Part shown: piece after piece, positions 30,327 to 37,356 of the stretch
Layout: each line of letters starts with the position of its first letter
Numbering within the stretch: position 1 is the stretch's first letter
Source of the DNA: Candidatus Uhrbacteria bacterium
GTDB taxonomy: Bacteria; Patescibacteriota; Patescibacteriia; UBA9934
Direction: 5' to 3'
DNA length: 47,133 nt
NCBI GenBank assembly: GCA_903848275.1
Contig: CAINGB010000010.1
Span: 1-47,133 of the forward strand
Notes under the pieces: model-generated
Told to the model about the DNA's origin: nothing
The model's database searches: none
The model's input: the letters and a program-made list of their open reading frames with translations, nothing else
Made by a program: the position numbers and the translations under genes

Positions 30327-30725
30327 ATGGATTCATCCTATCCTCACAGCCATCGCAGTTGGTTTCCCTTTATTCTCATGGGCTTGTCCTTAGCCTTGCT
30401 GGCAATTATCTTTGTCGTCCGCAGTAATAACGACCAAGCTGCCAAACTCAAGGCCGTCACGGACGCAGAATCACAGGCCGCCGCTAACGTACCAACTAAC
30501 GCTGAGTACGAAGCCGGTGTAAAAGCCGTTCTCGCCACTTACGACACCGACCAGAACGCTAGCGCCGCTTATACCTCGCTCATCGCTATGACTGTGCCAC
30601 AGGTCAGCTATCAAGCTGGCCACCTCGATCTCGTTATTGCTTTTGCGCAATTGCAGTCTGGCGACGCTCCAGCAGGGAAGACGCATCTCAACCTGGCTCG
30701 CTCTACTTACGCCTGGCTAAAATAA
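30327..30725 (+). CDS. single-pass membrane protein of unknown function
   Basis: 132 residues: an N-terminal hydrophobic helix (~13-31, FPFILMGLSLALLAIIFVV) and an exported alanine-rich, mostly helical domain with PTNAEYEAGVKAVLATYDTDQNASAAYTSLIAM and LDLVIAFAQLQSGD, which looks TPR-like. It starts 1 nt after the transporter stop and ends 6 nt before the next start, so it is translated in the same operon. No family recognised. Confidence 0.65.
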   Translation: MDSSYPHSHRSWFPFILMGLSLALLAIIFVVRSNNDQAAKLKAVTDAESQAAANVPTNAEYEAGVKAVLATYDTDQNASAAYTSLIAMTVPQVSYQAGHLDLVIAFAQLQSGDAPAGKTHLNLARSTYAWLK

Positions 30726-30731
30726 TCGTTT

Positions 30732-31502
30732 GTGATTCTTCTCCATCGTCTAACTCCTTTTGCTCTTGCTAGCGTGTTAGCCGCTGGTTTTGCTACGCTT
30801 ATTTTAGCTCCTCGTTCACTTCTCGTTGCCGTCCTTTTGCTCTTCGTTATCGCCCCGTTACTCCTAGCGCGTCTCCTTTTGTGGGACTTCAAACGCCCGG
30901 CTTTCTGGGTTTTCTTGGGCGTCCCGATGTTCATGGTCGCTTCGGCTTTCCTCTTCTTCCTCTTCTTGGAGTCCGACGCCGGTAAGTGGCTACTCGCTCT
31001 CAGCGTTGTTGTCTCGGTCGGTCTGTACGCCGAAAATCTCTTCACTTTCTATCATTTACCGAGCGCCTACCAGGCCTATTCCTTGGAATATCTATCTTTG
31101 GTCATTGCTATCGCTAGCGGCTTCTTCTTTACCGCCGGTGCCAACGGTGCGCACCTCTTCTTGCCGGACTATGTGCCACTCTGGATGCCGACGATTATTG
31201 TTTTCATCGCCACGTTCTTATCCACGCTGGCTATGTTCTGGGTGAGTAAAGTTGGTTTTGAAACTGGTCGACGTTATGCCTTTGGTGGCGCCTTACTCAT
31301 GACAGAACTCTTCGTCGCCCTCAGCTTTTTACCGACCAGCTTCGTTACCAACGCGGGAGCTTACGCTATCTTCCTTTACGTTTACTTGGGTCTCATGCGC
31401 GCGCACGTGCTCGAGAAACTCTCCAAACAAGTCGTCCGTCGCTACGCGCTGACCGCCGCCCTGCTCCTCGCTATAATTTTCCTTAGCGCCAAGTGGTTAT
31501 GA
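30732..31502 (+). CDS. polytopic membrane protein of unknown function
   Basis: 256 residues, GTG start. Seven or so hydrophobic helices cover most of the length (PFALASVLAAGFATLILAPR, LLVAVLLLFVIAPLLLARLL, VFLGVPMFMVASAFLFFLFL, WLLALSVVVSVGLYAENLF and others). No enzymatic motif is visible. It ends in ATGA overlapping the next gene, so translation is coupled to the HtrA-like protein. Confidence 0.7.
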   Translation: MILLHRLTPFALASVLAAGFATLILAPRSLLVAVLLLFVIAPLLLARLLLWDFKRPAFWVFLGVPMFMVASAFLFFLFLESDAGKWLLALSVVVSVGLYAENLFTFYHLPSAYQAYSLEYLSLVIAIASGFFFTAGANGAHLFLPDYVPLWMPTIIVFIATFLSTLAMFWVSKVGFETGRRYAFGGALLMTELFVALSFLPTSFVTNAGAYAIFLYVYLGLMRAHVLEKLSKQVVRRYALTAALLLAIIFLSAKWL

Positions 31503-32608
31503 TCTCTCGTACTCATCGCTTATTTGTCCTCGGCCTCACTGTCGCCCTATTTGCTGGCGCTTCGGCTGGCCTGGTGGCCACGGTTTTACTTAATTCCAGT
31601 CTCGACGACTACGCTGCTAGTCTCTTTCAAGGCCGGTCACCCAGTGGCCCAACTACGCCACGAGTCAATTTGACTAGCGAGGACAGTGCTCGCGCCGCAG
31701 TTCGGGCTGTCGCCGCTGACAGCGTCGTGCTAATCACCAAGGCCAGCCTTGATACTCGTCAGCCGAGTGCTCTTATTAACAGCAGTGTAGCCCTAGGTTA
31801 CGGTGTTGTGGTTAGTACTGACGGCTGGGTTTTGCTACGCGGCACCACCCTTGCGGACGTCAAAAAAACCTTGCCAAGCGTCGACCTCTGGATCGCTGGC
31901 GTTCGTTATACCCCCACCCAAATTGTGGCAGATACTTTAACCGACGCTGTGCTACTAAAAGTAGACGCTAGCAAGTTGGTTCCAGTCGCTTTTGCCGCGA
32001 GTGAGAGCACGGTTGCCGGAACCGCAGTTTGGGGCGCCACGAACGCTAATGCTTTACTAACTACCACGGTCACTAATACCCGTCACAGCACCGGCCTGGT
32101 AGGGAAGGCGGAGGCATTTGTTTACGACTGGCAACTTGCCGCCACGGAGACCATGTCGCTGCCAGTCTTTGACGGCCACGGCAGTTTGCTGGCACTCACG
32201 AACGGGGACACCGCCTTGCCGCTATTTGCGGTCGAAACTTTTGTGCGTAACACCATTCGGAGCGGCCAGCCAGACCACGCCGGTTTTGGTGCTTACGTCC
32301 TGGACCTCGAGTCAGCCCTGAACCTCGACCCCGCCCTGCGCCAGGGTCAAACGCACGGCGCGCTCATTATCGCTCCAACAATTACTACCTCGGCCATTGC
32401 TAAATCCTCACCAGTTAGCTTGGCTGGCTTAGCAGTGGGGGACATCGTGACCGAAGTCGACGCTAGTCAGGTGGATCACACTCATACTTTAGCCGAGCTC
32501 CTCGCCCTTTATCTCCCGGGCGAAACCGTCAGTATCACCTACGTTCATAACGGCACTACGCAGACCACCACCGTCACCTTAGTCGACGCCGCCAGTTTGC
32601 TATATTAA
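31499..32608 (+). CDS. HtrA-like trypsin-fold/PDZ protein, apparently inactive
   Basis: 369 residues from ATG 31499, which overlaps the previous stop (ATGA); GTG 31493 is the alternative. A membrane anchor (~8-30) is followed by a trypsin-like domain aligning with HtrA: YGVVVSTDGWVLLRGTTL matches GSGVIVSxDGYILTNNHVV but lacks the catalytic His; TDAVLLKVDAS keeps the Asp; TMSLPVFDGHGSLLAL replaces GNSGGPLxNxxGxVVG and seems to lack the catalytic Ser. A C-terminal PDZ domain (~280-365, SPVSLAGLAVGDIVTEVDAS) is intact. Probably a pseudoprotease scaffold at the envelope. It lies between membrane genes and a Wzz-like gene. Confidence 0.75.
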   Translation: MISRTHRLFVLGLTVALFAGASAGLVATVLLNSSLDDYAASLFQGRSPSGPTTPRVNLTSEDSARAAVRAVAADSVVLITKASLDTRQPSALINSSVALGYGVVVSTDGWVLLRGTTLADVKKTLPSVDLWIAGVRYTPTQIVADTLTDAVLLKVDASKLVPVAFAASESTVAGTAVWGATNANALLTTTVTNTRHSTGLVGKAEAFVYDWQLAATETMSLPVFDGHGSLLALTNGDTALPLFAVETFVRNTIRSGQPDHAGFGAYVLDLESALNLDPALRQGQTHGALIIAPTITTSAIAKSSPVSLAGLAVGDIVTEVDASQVDHTHTLAELLALYLPGETVSITYVHNGTTQTTTVTLVDAASLLY

Positions 32609-32612
32609 TTAT

Positions 32613-33266
32613 ATGAGCACCTCTTCCTCATCTTTTTACCCCTTGCTTCGCAACTGGCGCACGCTCGCCTTTGCTGGTGCTTTTGGCTTGGTGGTGGCCA
32701 TCCTGGTCTCCTTCATTCAGCCGCTTGAATATTCCTCCACCACCCGTCTGCTCATCACTCAGGAACTCGGAGCGGTCGACGCCTACACCGCTAGCCGCAG
32801 CGCGGAGAGCATCGCCGACTCACTCGTCCAGGTGGCCTACACCTCCACCTTCTACGACAAAGTCATGGCCTCGGGGTATCCTGTTGACGAAAGCTATTTC
32901 TCCAAGGACGACATTACCAGACGTAAACAATGGACTGACGCCGTATCCGTCAGCGTTTCTCGGACTAGTGGTTTATTGACTGTCGTGGCCTATCACCCGG
33001 ACGTCACCCAAGCAGAAAACCTGGCCCGCGCCGTGGCTTATGTCCTCAGCACGCAAGGCTGGACGTACACTTCCGGCGGCAACATCGCCGTGCAAATCGT
33101 CGACGATCCACTCGATTCCCGCTATCCCGTCCGCCCCAACCTCCCAGTTAACGGCCTTTCTGGCCTAGTTCTGGGCCTCTTGGCCGGTGCTGGTTACACC
33201 CTCCTGCAAACCGAACGCCTCCGTCGCCGTCACCAAGTTTTCCATACGGACGATAATTCTGGCTAA
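32613..33266 (+). CDS. Wzz/YveK-like polysaccharide chain-length protein
   Basis: 217 residues with two membrane helices (~17-36 and ~180-198) flanking a ~140-residue exported domain, the Wzz/capsular polysaccharide co-polymerase layout. The start of the loop (IQPLEYSSTTRLLITQ) and the P-rich segment before the second helix (YPVRPNLPVNGLSGLVLGLLAG) are typical. No kinase domain is attached. It starts 4 nt after the previous gene and closes the operon. Its expected partner, a Wzy-like polymerase, is at 41048, separated by the lipoprotein island. Confidence 0.8.
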   Translation: MSTSSSSFYPLLRNWRTLAFAGAFGLVVAILVSFIQPLEYSSTTRLLITQELGAVDAYTASRSAESIADSLVQVAYTSTFYDKVMASGYPVDESYFSKDDITRRKQWTDAVSVSVSRTSGLLTVVAYHPDVTQAENLARAVAYVLSTQGWTYTSGGNIAVQIVDDPLDSRYPVRPNLPVNGLSGLVLGLLAGAGYTLLQTERLRRRHQVFHTDDNSG

Positions 33267-33273
33267 CTTTTTA

Positions 33274-33622
33274 CGCTAGCCTGAGCCCTTTAATGAGTGA
33301 GCGACTAATAAACTTTTTAGCAGCTGAAAGGCCAAGTAGCGAGGGGCAGGCCAAAGTCTTTTAGTCGGGTGACGCGAGCCAGGTCCCCTGCCGGGCGCGC
33401 AACGCAGTGAGCACCTGGGAGGGTGGCCAAGCGGCAGGACCCGACGAACTTCGTTACCCCGAGCCTTGGCCGAAGCAGCTATTGACCTCTTCTTTAACCA
33501 TGGTAAGCTGCCACTGTCGTCAACAAATCGATCCCTTACTGGGACCCACTGGAACGGTTCTGCTGCCTCCTCCTCAGCGCAACTCGTCACCTATGGGTCT
33601 TAGCGAGAGATCGATTTTTCTT
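33274..33622 (+). ncRNA. candidate structured RNA with terminator, family unknown
   Basis: No gene between 33267 and 33827. Nested pairings run AGCTG/CAGCT (33322-33326, 33476-33480), GGCCAAG/CTTGGCC (33330-33336, 33465-33471), GGGG/CCCC (33343-33346, 33457-33460), GTCGGGT/ACCCGAC (33364-33370, 33439-33445) and CCTGCCG/CGGCAGG (33387-33393, 33432-33438). CCAGGT/ACCTGG (33379-33384, 33413-33418) crosses the last pair, a possible pseudoknot. A second hairpin 33525-33615 (AAATCGATC/GATCGATTT) ends in TTTTTCTTT like a terminator. The 5' end resembles E1 and E3 weakly (GCCTGAGCC...GAGTGAGCGACT). RNase P and SRP cores were not found. Confidence 0.5.
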
Positions 33623-33662
33623 TATTTTTACTGCCATTTTTGCATTTTTAGGCCTTTTACCC

Positions 33663-33691
33663 TTGACACCTTGCCGTATTTTTGCTATATT
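33663..33691 (+). promoter_or_regulatory. near-consensus promoter of the lipoprotein island
   Basis: TTGACA, 17 bp, TATATT with TTTTTGC before the -10. The leader to 33828 is about 130 nt and contains a TTTGACGTCG/GACGCCGG-type inverted stretch. Confidence 0.88.
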
Positions 33692-33827
33692 TCTCGGTTC
33701 ATTGAAAACTCTGTCTAGTCTGGTTTCTGGCTTTGGCCGGGGCAATCCTCAAGTTTGACGTCGCCTTGACGCCGGTCTCGAGGATTTCCCCTCGCCATTT
33801 CCCCAAACCTGCAGACTGGAGTTTTCA

Positions 33828-34871
33828 ATGATCACCCTCATCGCCCTGACCCTCGCCTTCGCCAACCCCACTGCGGCTGGTGAAGCGCCGCCCACCGACA
33901 CCTGCCCCGAGGAGCTCAACGCCGCCAACAAGCGGAACGGCGAGCTCACCACGCGGCTGGAGGAGTGCGAGCAGAAGCTGGAGGCAGCCAAGGCCACGAC
34001 CCCCAAGACGGCTCCGGCCGTTCGGGTCGCGCCCAAGGCCAAGCCCCAGCCCGCTCCCGCACCCGCCGCCGACGACACCAACCCCCCGCCCACGGACCTC
34101 CGTCCCGGCGACGACGAGGACGCGGAAGACGAGGAGATCGACCATCTCTTCGACAGTCCGCCGCCAGTCGCCGCCCCCAACAACTACGTCCTCGTCGCTC
34201 CCAACCCCGGCCCGCTGGTCATGCAAGTGGCCATCGACTTCCCGCAGGAGCGGCGAACCCGTGCCCCGAAGGTCTGTCATCAGCCCAAGGACACGGACGA
34301 GGACGAGGTCCCCGAGAACTCCACGCCTGCGCCGGTTTCGACTGGCAATGCGCGTGCCGAGTTCCTGGTTGGAGTGATGGGTGGAGTCAGCTACGCCGGT
34401 GAGTCCATCAAGTCCGCCGATCACACGGTCGTCGGCGGTGGACTCGAGGTGCCTCTCAGTGCATCGGCCGGCTTCCTCCTCACGGAGAAGAACGGTCTGG
34501 TCATCGGGGGTCTCCTGCACGGTGGAGCTGAGCCGGTGTCGCAAGGCAGCAACGCCGGGTTCGACTTCCTGCTCGGTGGCAGCCTCGGCTGGGCGCAGGT
34601 GATGGTGGGCTTCGGCCCGTCCTTCACCGCCTACCAGTCGTGGGACGGTCAGATGGGGGCCTCGCTGGAAGGCGGGGAAGCCAAGCTGATCGGCCTCGTG
34701 CCACTCGGAGATGCGCGCTTCGGTGCGGACATCTTCCTGGCCGCTGGGGCCAAGGGCGGTGCGCTCATGACAAGCGACTCTGCGCAGCTCGGCTGGGGCG
34801 TCCATCCCTCGCTCGAGGGTGGGGTCACCATCCACTTTGCCACCAAGCGCGTGACCGAGTCTGAGGAGTAG
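33828..34871 (+). CDS. secreted protein with barrel-like C-terminal domain
   Basis: 347 residues. A hydrophobic N-terminus (MITLIALTLAFANPTAAGEA) looks like a short signal peptide. A coiled-coil stretch follows (~28-53, NAANKRNGELTTRLEECEQK), then a P/A/D/E-rich linker (~55-175). The C-terminal ~165 residues alternate polar and hydrophobic/glycine positions (FLVGVMGGVSYAG, LSASAGFLL, LVIGGLLHGG, FDFLLGGSLGWAQVMVGFG, IFLAAGAKGGAL, LEGGVTIHFATK) as in outer-membrane beta-barrels. That is surprising if the host is a CPR bacterium without a classical outer membrane. TGGAG lies 6 nt before the ATG. Confidence 0.65.
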   Translation: MITLIALTLAFANPTAAGEAPPTDTCPEELNAANKRNGELTTRLEECEQKLEAAKATTPKTAPAVRVAPKAKPQPAPAPAADDTNPPPTDLRPGDDEDAEDEEIDHLFDSPPPVAAPNNYVLVAPNPGPLVMQVAIDFPQERRTRAPKVCHQPKDTDEDEVPENSTPAPVSTGNARAEFLVGVMGGVSYAGESIKSADHTVVGGGLEVPLSASAGFLLTEKNGLVIGGLLHGGAEPVSQGSNAGFDFLLGGSLGWAQVMVGFGPSFTAYQSWDGQMGASLEGGEAKLIGLVPLGDARFGADIFLAAGAKGGALMTSDSAQLGWGVHPSLEGGVTIHFATKRVTESEE

Positions 34872-34886
34872 TCCTCGCGGTCTCTC

Positions 34887-34925
34887 GGGAGTCCGGCGGC
34901 AGTAGCAATACTGTCGCCGGCTCCC
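34887..34925 (+). terminator. GNRA-capped long hairpin after the 33828 gene
   Basis: GGGAG...CAGTA pairs with TACTG...CTCCC over ~17 bp with one bulge and a GCAA loop. There is no U-run. The equivalent hairpin at 35724 suggests a processing or stabilising element between cotranscribed genes. Confidence 0.6.
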
Positions 34926-34930
34926 ACCCC

Positions 34931-35083
34931 TCTCAACTCTGTCTACACAAACGCCGTTTTCCTAAACGACTTTTCTGTAGCCATGGTTCCTCTAAAGAAC
35001 CTACGGCGAACGTCAATTTCGGCGTCCCCCTCTCAACCCTCGCCCATCCGGGCACCAGTCAACAACACAGGAGCAAGAAAACA
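34931..35083 (+). repeat. duplicated ~150-bp leader, copy A
   Basis: From TCTCAACTCTGTCTACAC to the start codon this matches 35772-35921 with only scattered changes. Inside, CGCCGT can pair with ACGGCG and GGTTC with GAACC; the end carries CAGTCAACA and AGGAG. Confidence 0.8.
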
Positions 35084-35701
35084 ATGCGCAACAACATCAA
35101 CCCCCTGGCTTCGGCCTTCCTCGGTCTCTTCCTCACGACCAGCCCCGTGATGGTGGTTTCCACCCTCACCGGCTGCAGCGAGCAGCGAGACGCCGCGACC
35201 GACGTCCCCATCGTGTCCGGCGCGGACAACGGCGTGAATGTCAGCAGCTTCACCGAGGAGAACTGCTTCCAGGACATGGAGCCCCTCGGCTACGCCTCCA
35301 CCATCGGCATGCCGACGACCATGTTCCACTACGCCGAGGCCGACGCCTGCTACGCCGGCCTCAACTCCAAGGGCGAGTCGGACGACTTGAACCGTCCCGG
35401 CAACCTCTGCGCCGAGGTCGAAGGCGTCAAGATCGCGGAGACCGGCGTCACCTACGTGCTGACCGAGCTCGATCCAGGCGTGGACCTCTCCGACTCCTGG
35501 TACCAGGGCAACTGGTACAACCAGGCGGACAAGACCTGCGACCCGAGCGACAAGGGCAGCTCGTGCTGGGCCACCACCCAGAACTGCCAGCCGTCGAAGT
35601 GGATCAGCACCTACCTCGACACCGAGGGCGTGCTGCAGGCCAACTTCAGCGCGCTGTCCACGCAGGACGGGCTGATCGGCAAGGGCGACTTGGCCAACTA
35701 G
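35084..35701 (+). CDS. lipoprotein of unknown function (island gene 2)
   Basis: 205 residues. The signal peptide ends in the lipobox LTGC (residues ~28-31), so Cys31 is probably lipidated. The mature part (~175 residues) is acidic with eight or more cysteines (ENCFQDM, DACYAGL, NLCAEVEG, KTCDPSD, SSCWATTQNCQPS), suggesting disulfide bonds. No MopE-type repeats and no recognised family. ACAGGAG precedes the ATG by 9 nt. The leader is a duplicate of that of the next gene, so the two arose or are regulated together. Confidence 0.7.
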   Translation: MRNNINPLASAFLGLFLTTSPVMVVSTLTGCSEQRDAATDVPIVSGADNGVNVSSFTEENCFQDMEPLGYASTIGMPTTMFHYAEADACYAGLNSKGESDDLNRPGNLCAEVEGVKIAETGVTYVLTELDPGVDLSDSWYQGNWYNQADKTCDPSDKGSSCWATTQNCQPSKWISTYLDTEGVLQANFSALSTQDGLIGKGDLAN

Positions 35702-35723
35702 GGGATTAGCCACCCCTCTCGGT

Positions 35724-35759
35724 GGGAGTCGGCGGACGCGCAAGCGTTCGTCGGCTCCC
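35724..35759 (+). terminator. GNRA-capped long hairpin after island gene 2
   Basis: A 16-bp stem from GGGAGTCGG to CGGCTCCC, with only wobbles as irregularities, and a GCAA loop. Same design and position as 34887-34925. Confidence 0.65.
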
Positions 35760-35771
35760 AACCCGACCCTC

Positions 35772-35921
35772 TCTCAACTCTGTCTACACAAACGCCGTTT
35801 TGCTAAACGACCTTTCTGTAGCCATGGTTCCTCCAAAGAACCTACGGCGAACGTCACTTCCGGCGTCCCCTCACAACCCTCGCCCATCCGGGCACCAGTC
35901 AACAGCACAAGGAGTATCAAA
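35772..35921 (+). repeat. duplicated ~150-bp leader, copy B
   Basis: Near-identical to 34931-35083, including CAGTCAACA (35896-35904) and an AAGGAG ribosome-binding site. Confidence 0.8.
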
Positions 35922-37058
35922 ATGCACAACATCCCTTACCTCGCGGTTTCCGCGATCATCGCCCTCGCCACGTTCACCGGCTGCACGTACGACAAGTCGA
36001 ACACCACGATCACCGAGATCGCGGACACCGGCAGCGCCACGACCAACGTCCCGCTGACGACCGACAACTCGGACGGCACGGACACGGACACGGACACCGG
36101 CGACACCGACACCACGACCACCACGGACTGGTACTCGGATCTCGACGGCGACGGCCAGGGCAGCATCACCTCGCACATCACCGGCAACAAGCCGAGCGAG
36201 TCGAGCGGCAACTGGATCAGCGTCGGCGGCGACTGCGACGACAGCGACCCGGAGACCTTCCTCGGCGCCGCCCCGCTCGACAACCCGGCGCTCTGCCTGC
36301 AGGACGACGACGGTGACGACTACGGCGCCAAGTCCCCGGACGTCTCGGGCGTGGTCAACGGCACGGACTGCAACGACGCGAATGCTGGCACCCACCCCGG
36401 GGCGGCGGACACGGCGGGCGACGGCGTGGACCAGAACTGCGATGGTGCGGACACGGCGGCCTCGGCCTCCTATACGTACTACCAGGACAGCGACATCGAC
36501 GGCTATGGTGCGCTGGCCAACTGGACGACGACGGCTTCGGCCACCGCGCCCACGGGCTACGTGACCAACTCGACGGACTGCCTCGACACGGACGCGACGG
36601 TTCACCCCGGCGCGACCGAGATCGTGGGCAACGGCAAGGACGACGACTGCAACACAGCCACGTCCGACACCGCGTCGAGCTCGAGCACGGCCCACACGCT
36701 CTGCTTCAAGGGCGTGGACGCCAACGTCGGCACGGTCGAGGTGTTCGTCATGGGCAACTCGTTCGTGGACGCCACCTACTGGCCGGCGGGGGATTGGTCA
36801 ACGCTCTCGACCGCTTCCACCAACCAGTTCGTCACTGTCACCGGCACCACCGAGGTGTGCGGCACCTGGACCAGCTCCGGGTTGAGCCACGGCGCCACGT
36901 TCAAGCAGAACGGCTACGGTCCGTACAGCGGAGCTCTCCGTTGGGTCGTCCAGGCCGCGAGCTCGCCGGTGGATGTCGTGACCCTCACCAAGTTCGATGG
37001 TGTCGCGCCCATGAGCCCGATCCTCTCGGGCAACGACGAGGTGCACACCGTGCCCTAG
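35922..37058 (+). CDS. MopE-repeat lipoprotein (island gene 3)
   Basis: 378 residues. Lipobox FTGC at ~19-22. A T/D-rich linker (~45-65, DTDTDTGDTDTTTT) leads into MopE-like repeats: WYSDLDGDGQG, DCDDSDPETFLGAAP, DCNDANAGTHPGAADTAGDG, DQNCDGAD, YYQDSDIDGYG, DCLDTDATVHPGATEI, DDDCNTATSD. Such D-rich loops with paired cysteines are known from Methylococcus MopE (copper) and thrombospondin-like calcium-binding repeats. The last ~130 residues form a separate beta-rich domain (LCFKGVDANVGTVEVFVMG ... WVVQAASSPVDVVTLTKFD). Likely a lipid-anchored cell-surface metal-binding protein. Confidence 0.78.
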   Translation: MHNIPYLAVSAIIALATFTGCTYDKSNTTITEIADTGSATTNVPLTTDNSDGTDTDTDTGDTDTTTTTDWYSDLDGDGQGSITSHITGNKPSESSGNWISVGGDCDDSDPETFLGAAPLDNPALCLQDDDGDDYGAKSPDVSGVVNGTDCNDANAGTHPGAADTAGDGVDQNCDGADTAASASYTYYQDSDIDGYGALANWTTTASATAPTGYVTNSTDCLDTDATVHPGATEIVGNGKDDDCNTATSDTASSSSTAHTLCFKGVDANVGTVEVFVMGNSFVDATYWPAGDWSTLSTASTNQFVTVTGTTEVCGTWTSSGLSHGATFKQNGYGPYSGALRWVVQAASSPVDVVTLTKFDGVAPMSPILSGNDEVHTVP

Positions 37059-37082
37059 CCCTTCTCCCGGGCCATGCGGAAC

Positions 37083-37112
37083 GGGGATCGGAGCTACGAA
37101 GCTCCGGTCCCC
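37083..37112 (+). terminator. 13-bp hairpin after island gene 3
   Basis: GGGGATCGGAGCT/AGCTCCGGTCCCC with loop ACGA, one wobble and no U-run. Confidence 0.5.
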
Positions 37113-37148
37113 CGACCTCCCAAGTTCTTTGCTACTAACGATTACAAG

Positions 37149-37216
37149 AAGAGACTCTATAACTGAGTAACATTGCTCCGAGCATGTTATTCAACCGTGG
37201 AGTCTCTTTTGTATTT
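37149..37216 (+). terminator. terminator of island genes 1-3
   Basis: AAGAGACTC pairs with GAGTCTCTT across a 43-nt loop that itself can pair ACAT/ATGT, followed by TTGTATTTTC. It splits the island into two transcripts. Confidence 0.65.
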
Positions 37217-37272
37217 TCATTTTCTCTACCCCGCCACCCCGCTACGCTCCCACCCCGCCTTTACAATTTAGC

Positions 37273-37278
37273 TATATT
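37273..37278 (+). promoter_or_regulatory. -10 box for island gene 4
   Basis: TATATT preceded by TTTAGC, a variant of the TTTGC-TATAxT pattern. No recognisable -35. CAGTCAACA follows at 37311-37319 in the leader. Confidence 0.45.
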
Positions 37279-37356
37279 CCGCTACGGTTAGCCAGCTACT
37301 AGCCCTTTAACAGTCAACAACCAAACTGTCAGCCAAGCGCTGATACGGAGCACCCC

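Noticed and set aside
33274-33622. RNase P or SRP RNA
   Set aside because: The conserved cores (GAGGAAAGTCC / ACAGAA for RNase P; GGTCAGG...GGAAGCAGC for SRP) were not found on either strand.
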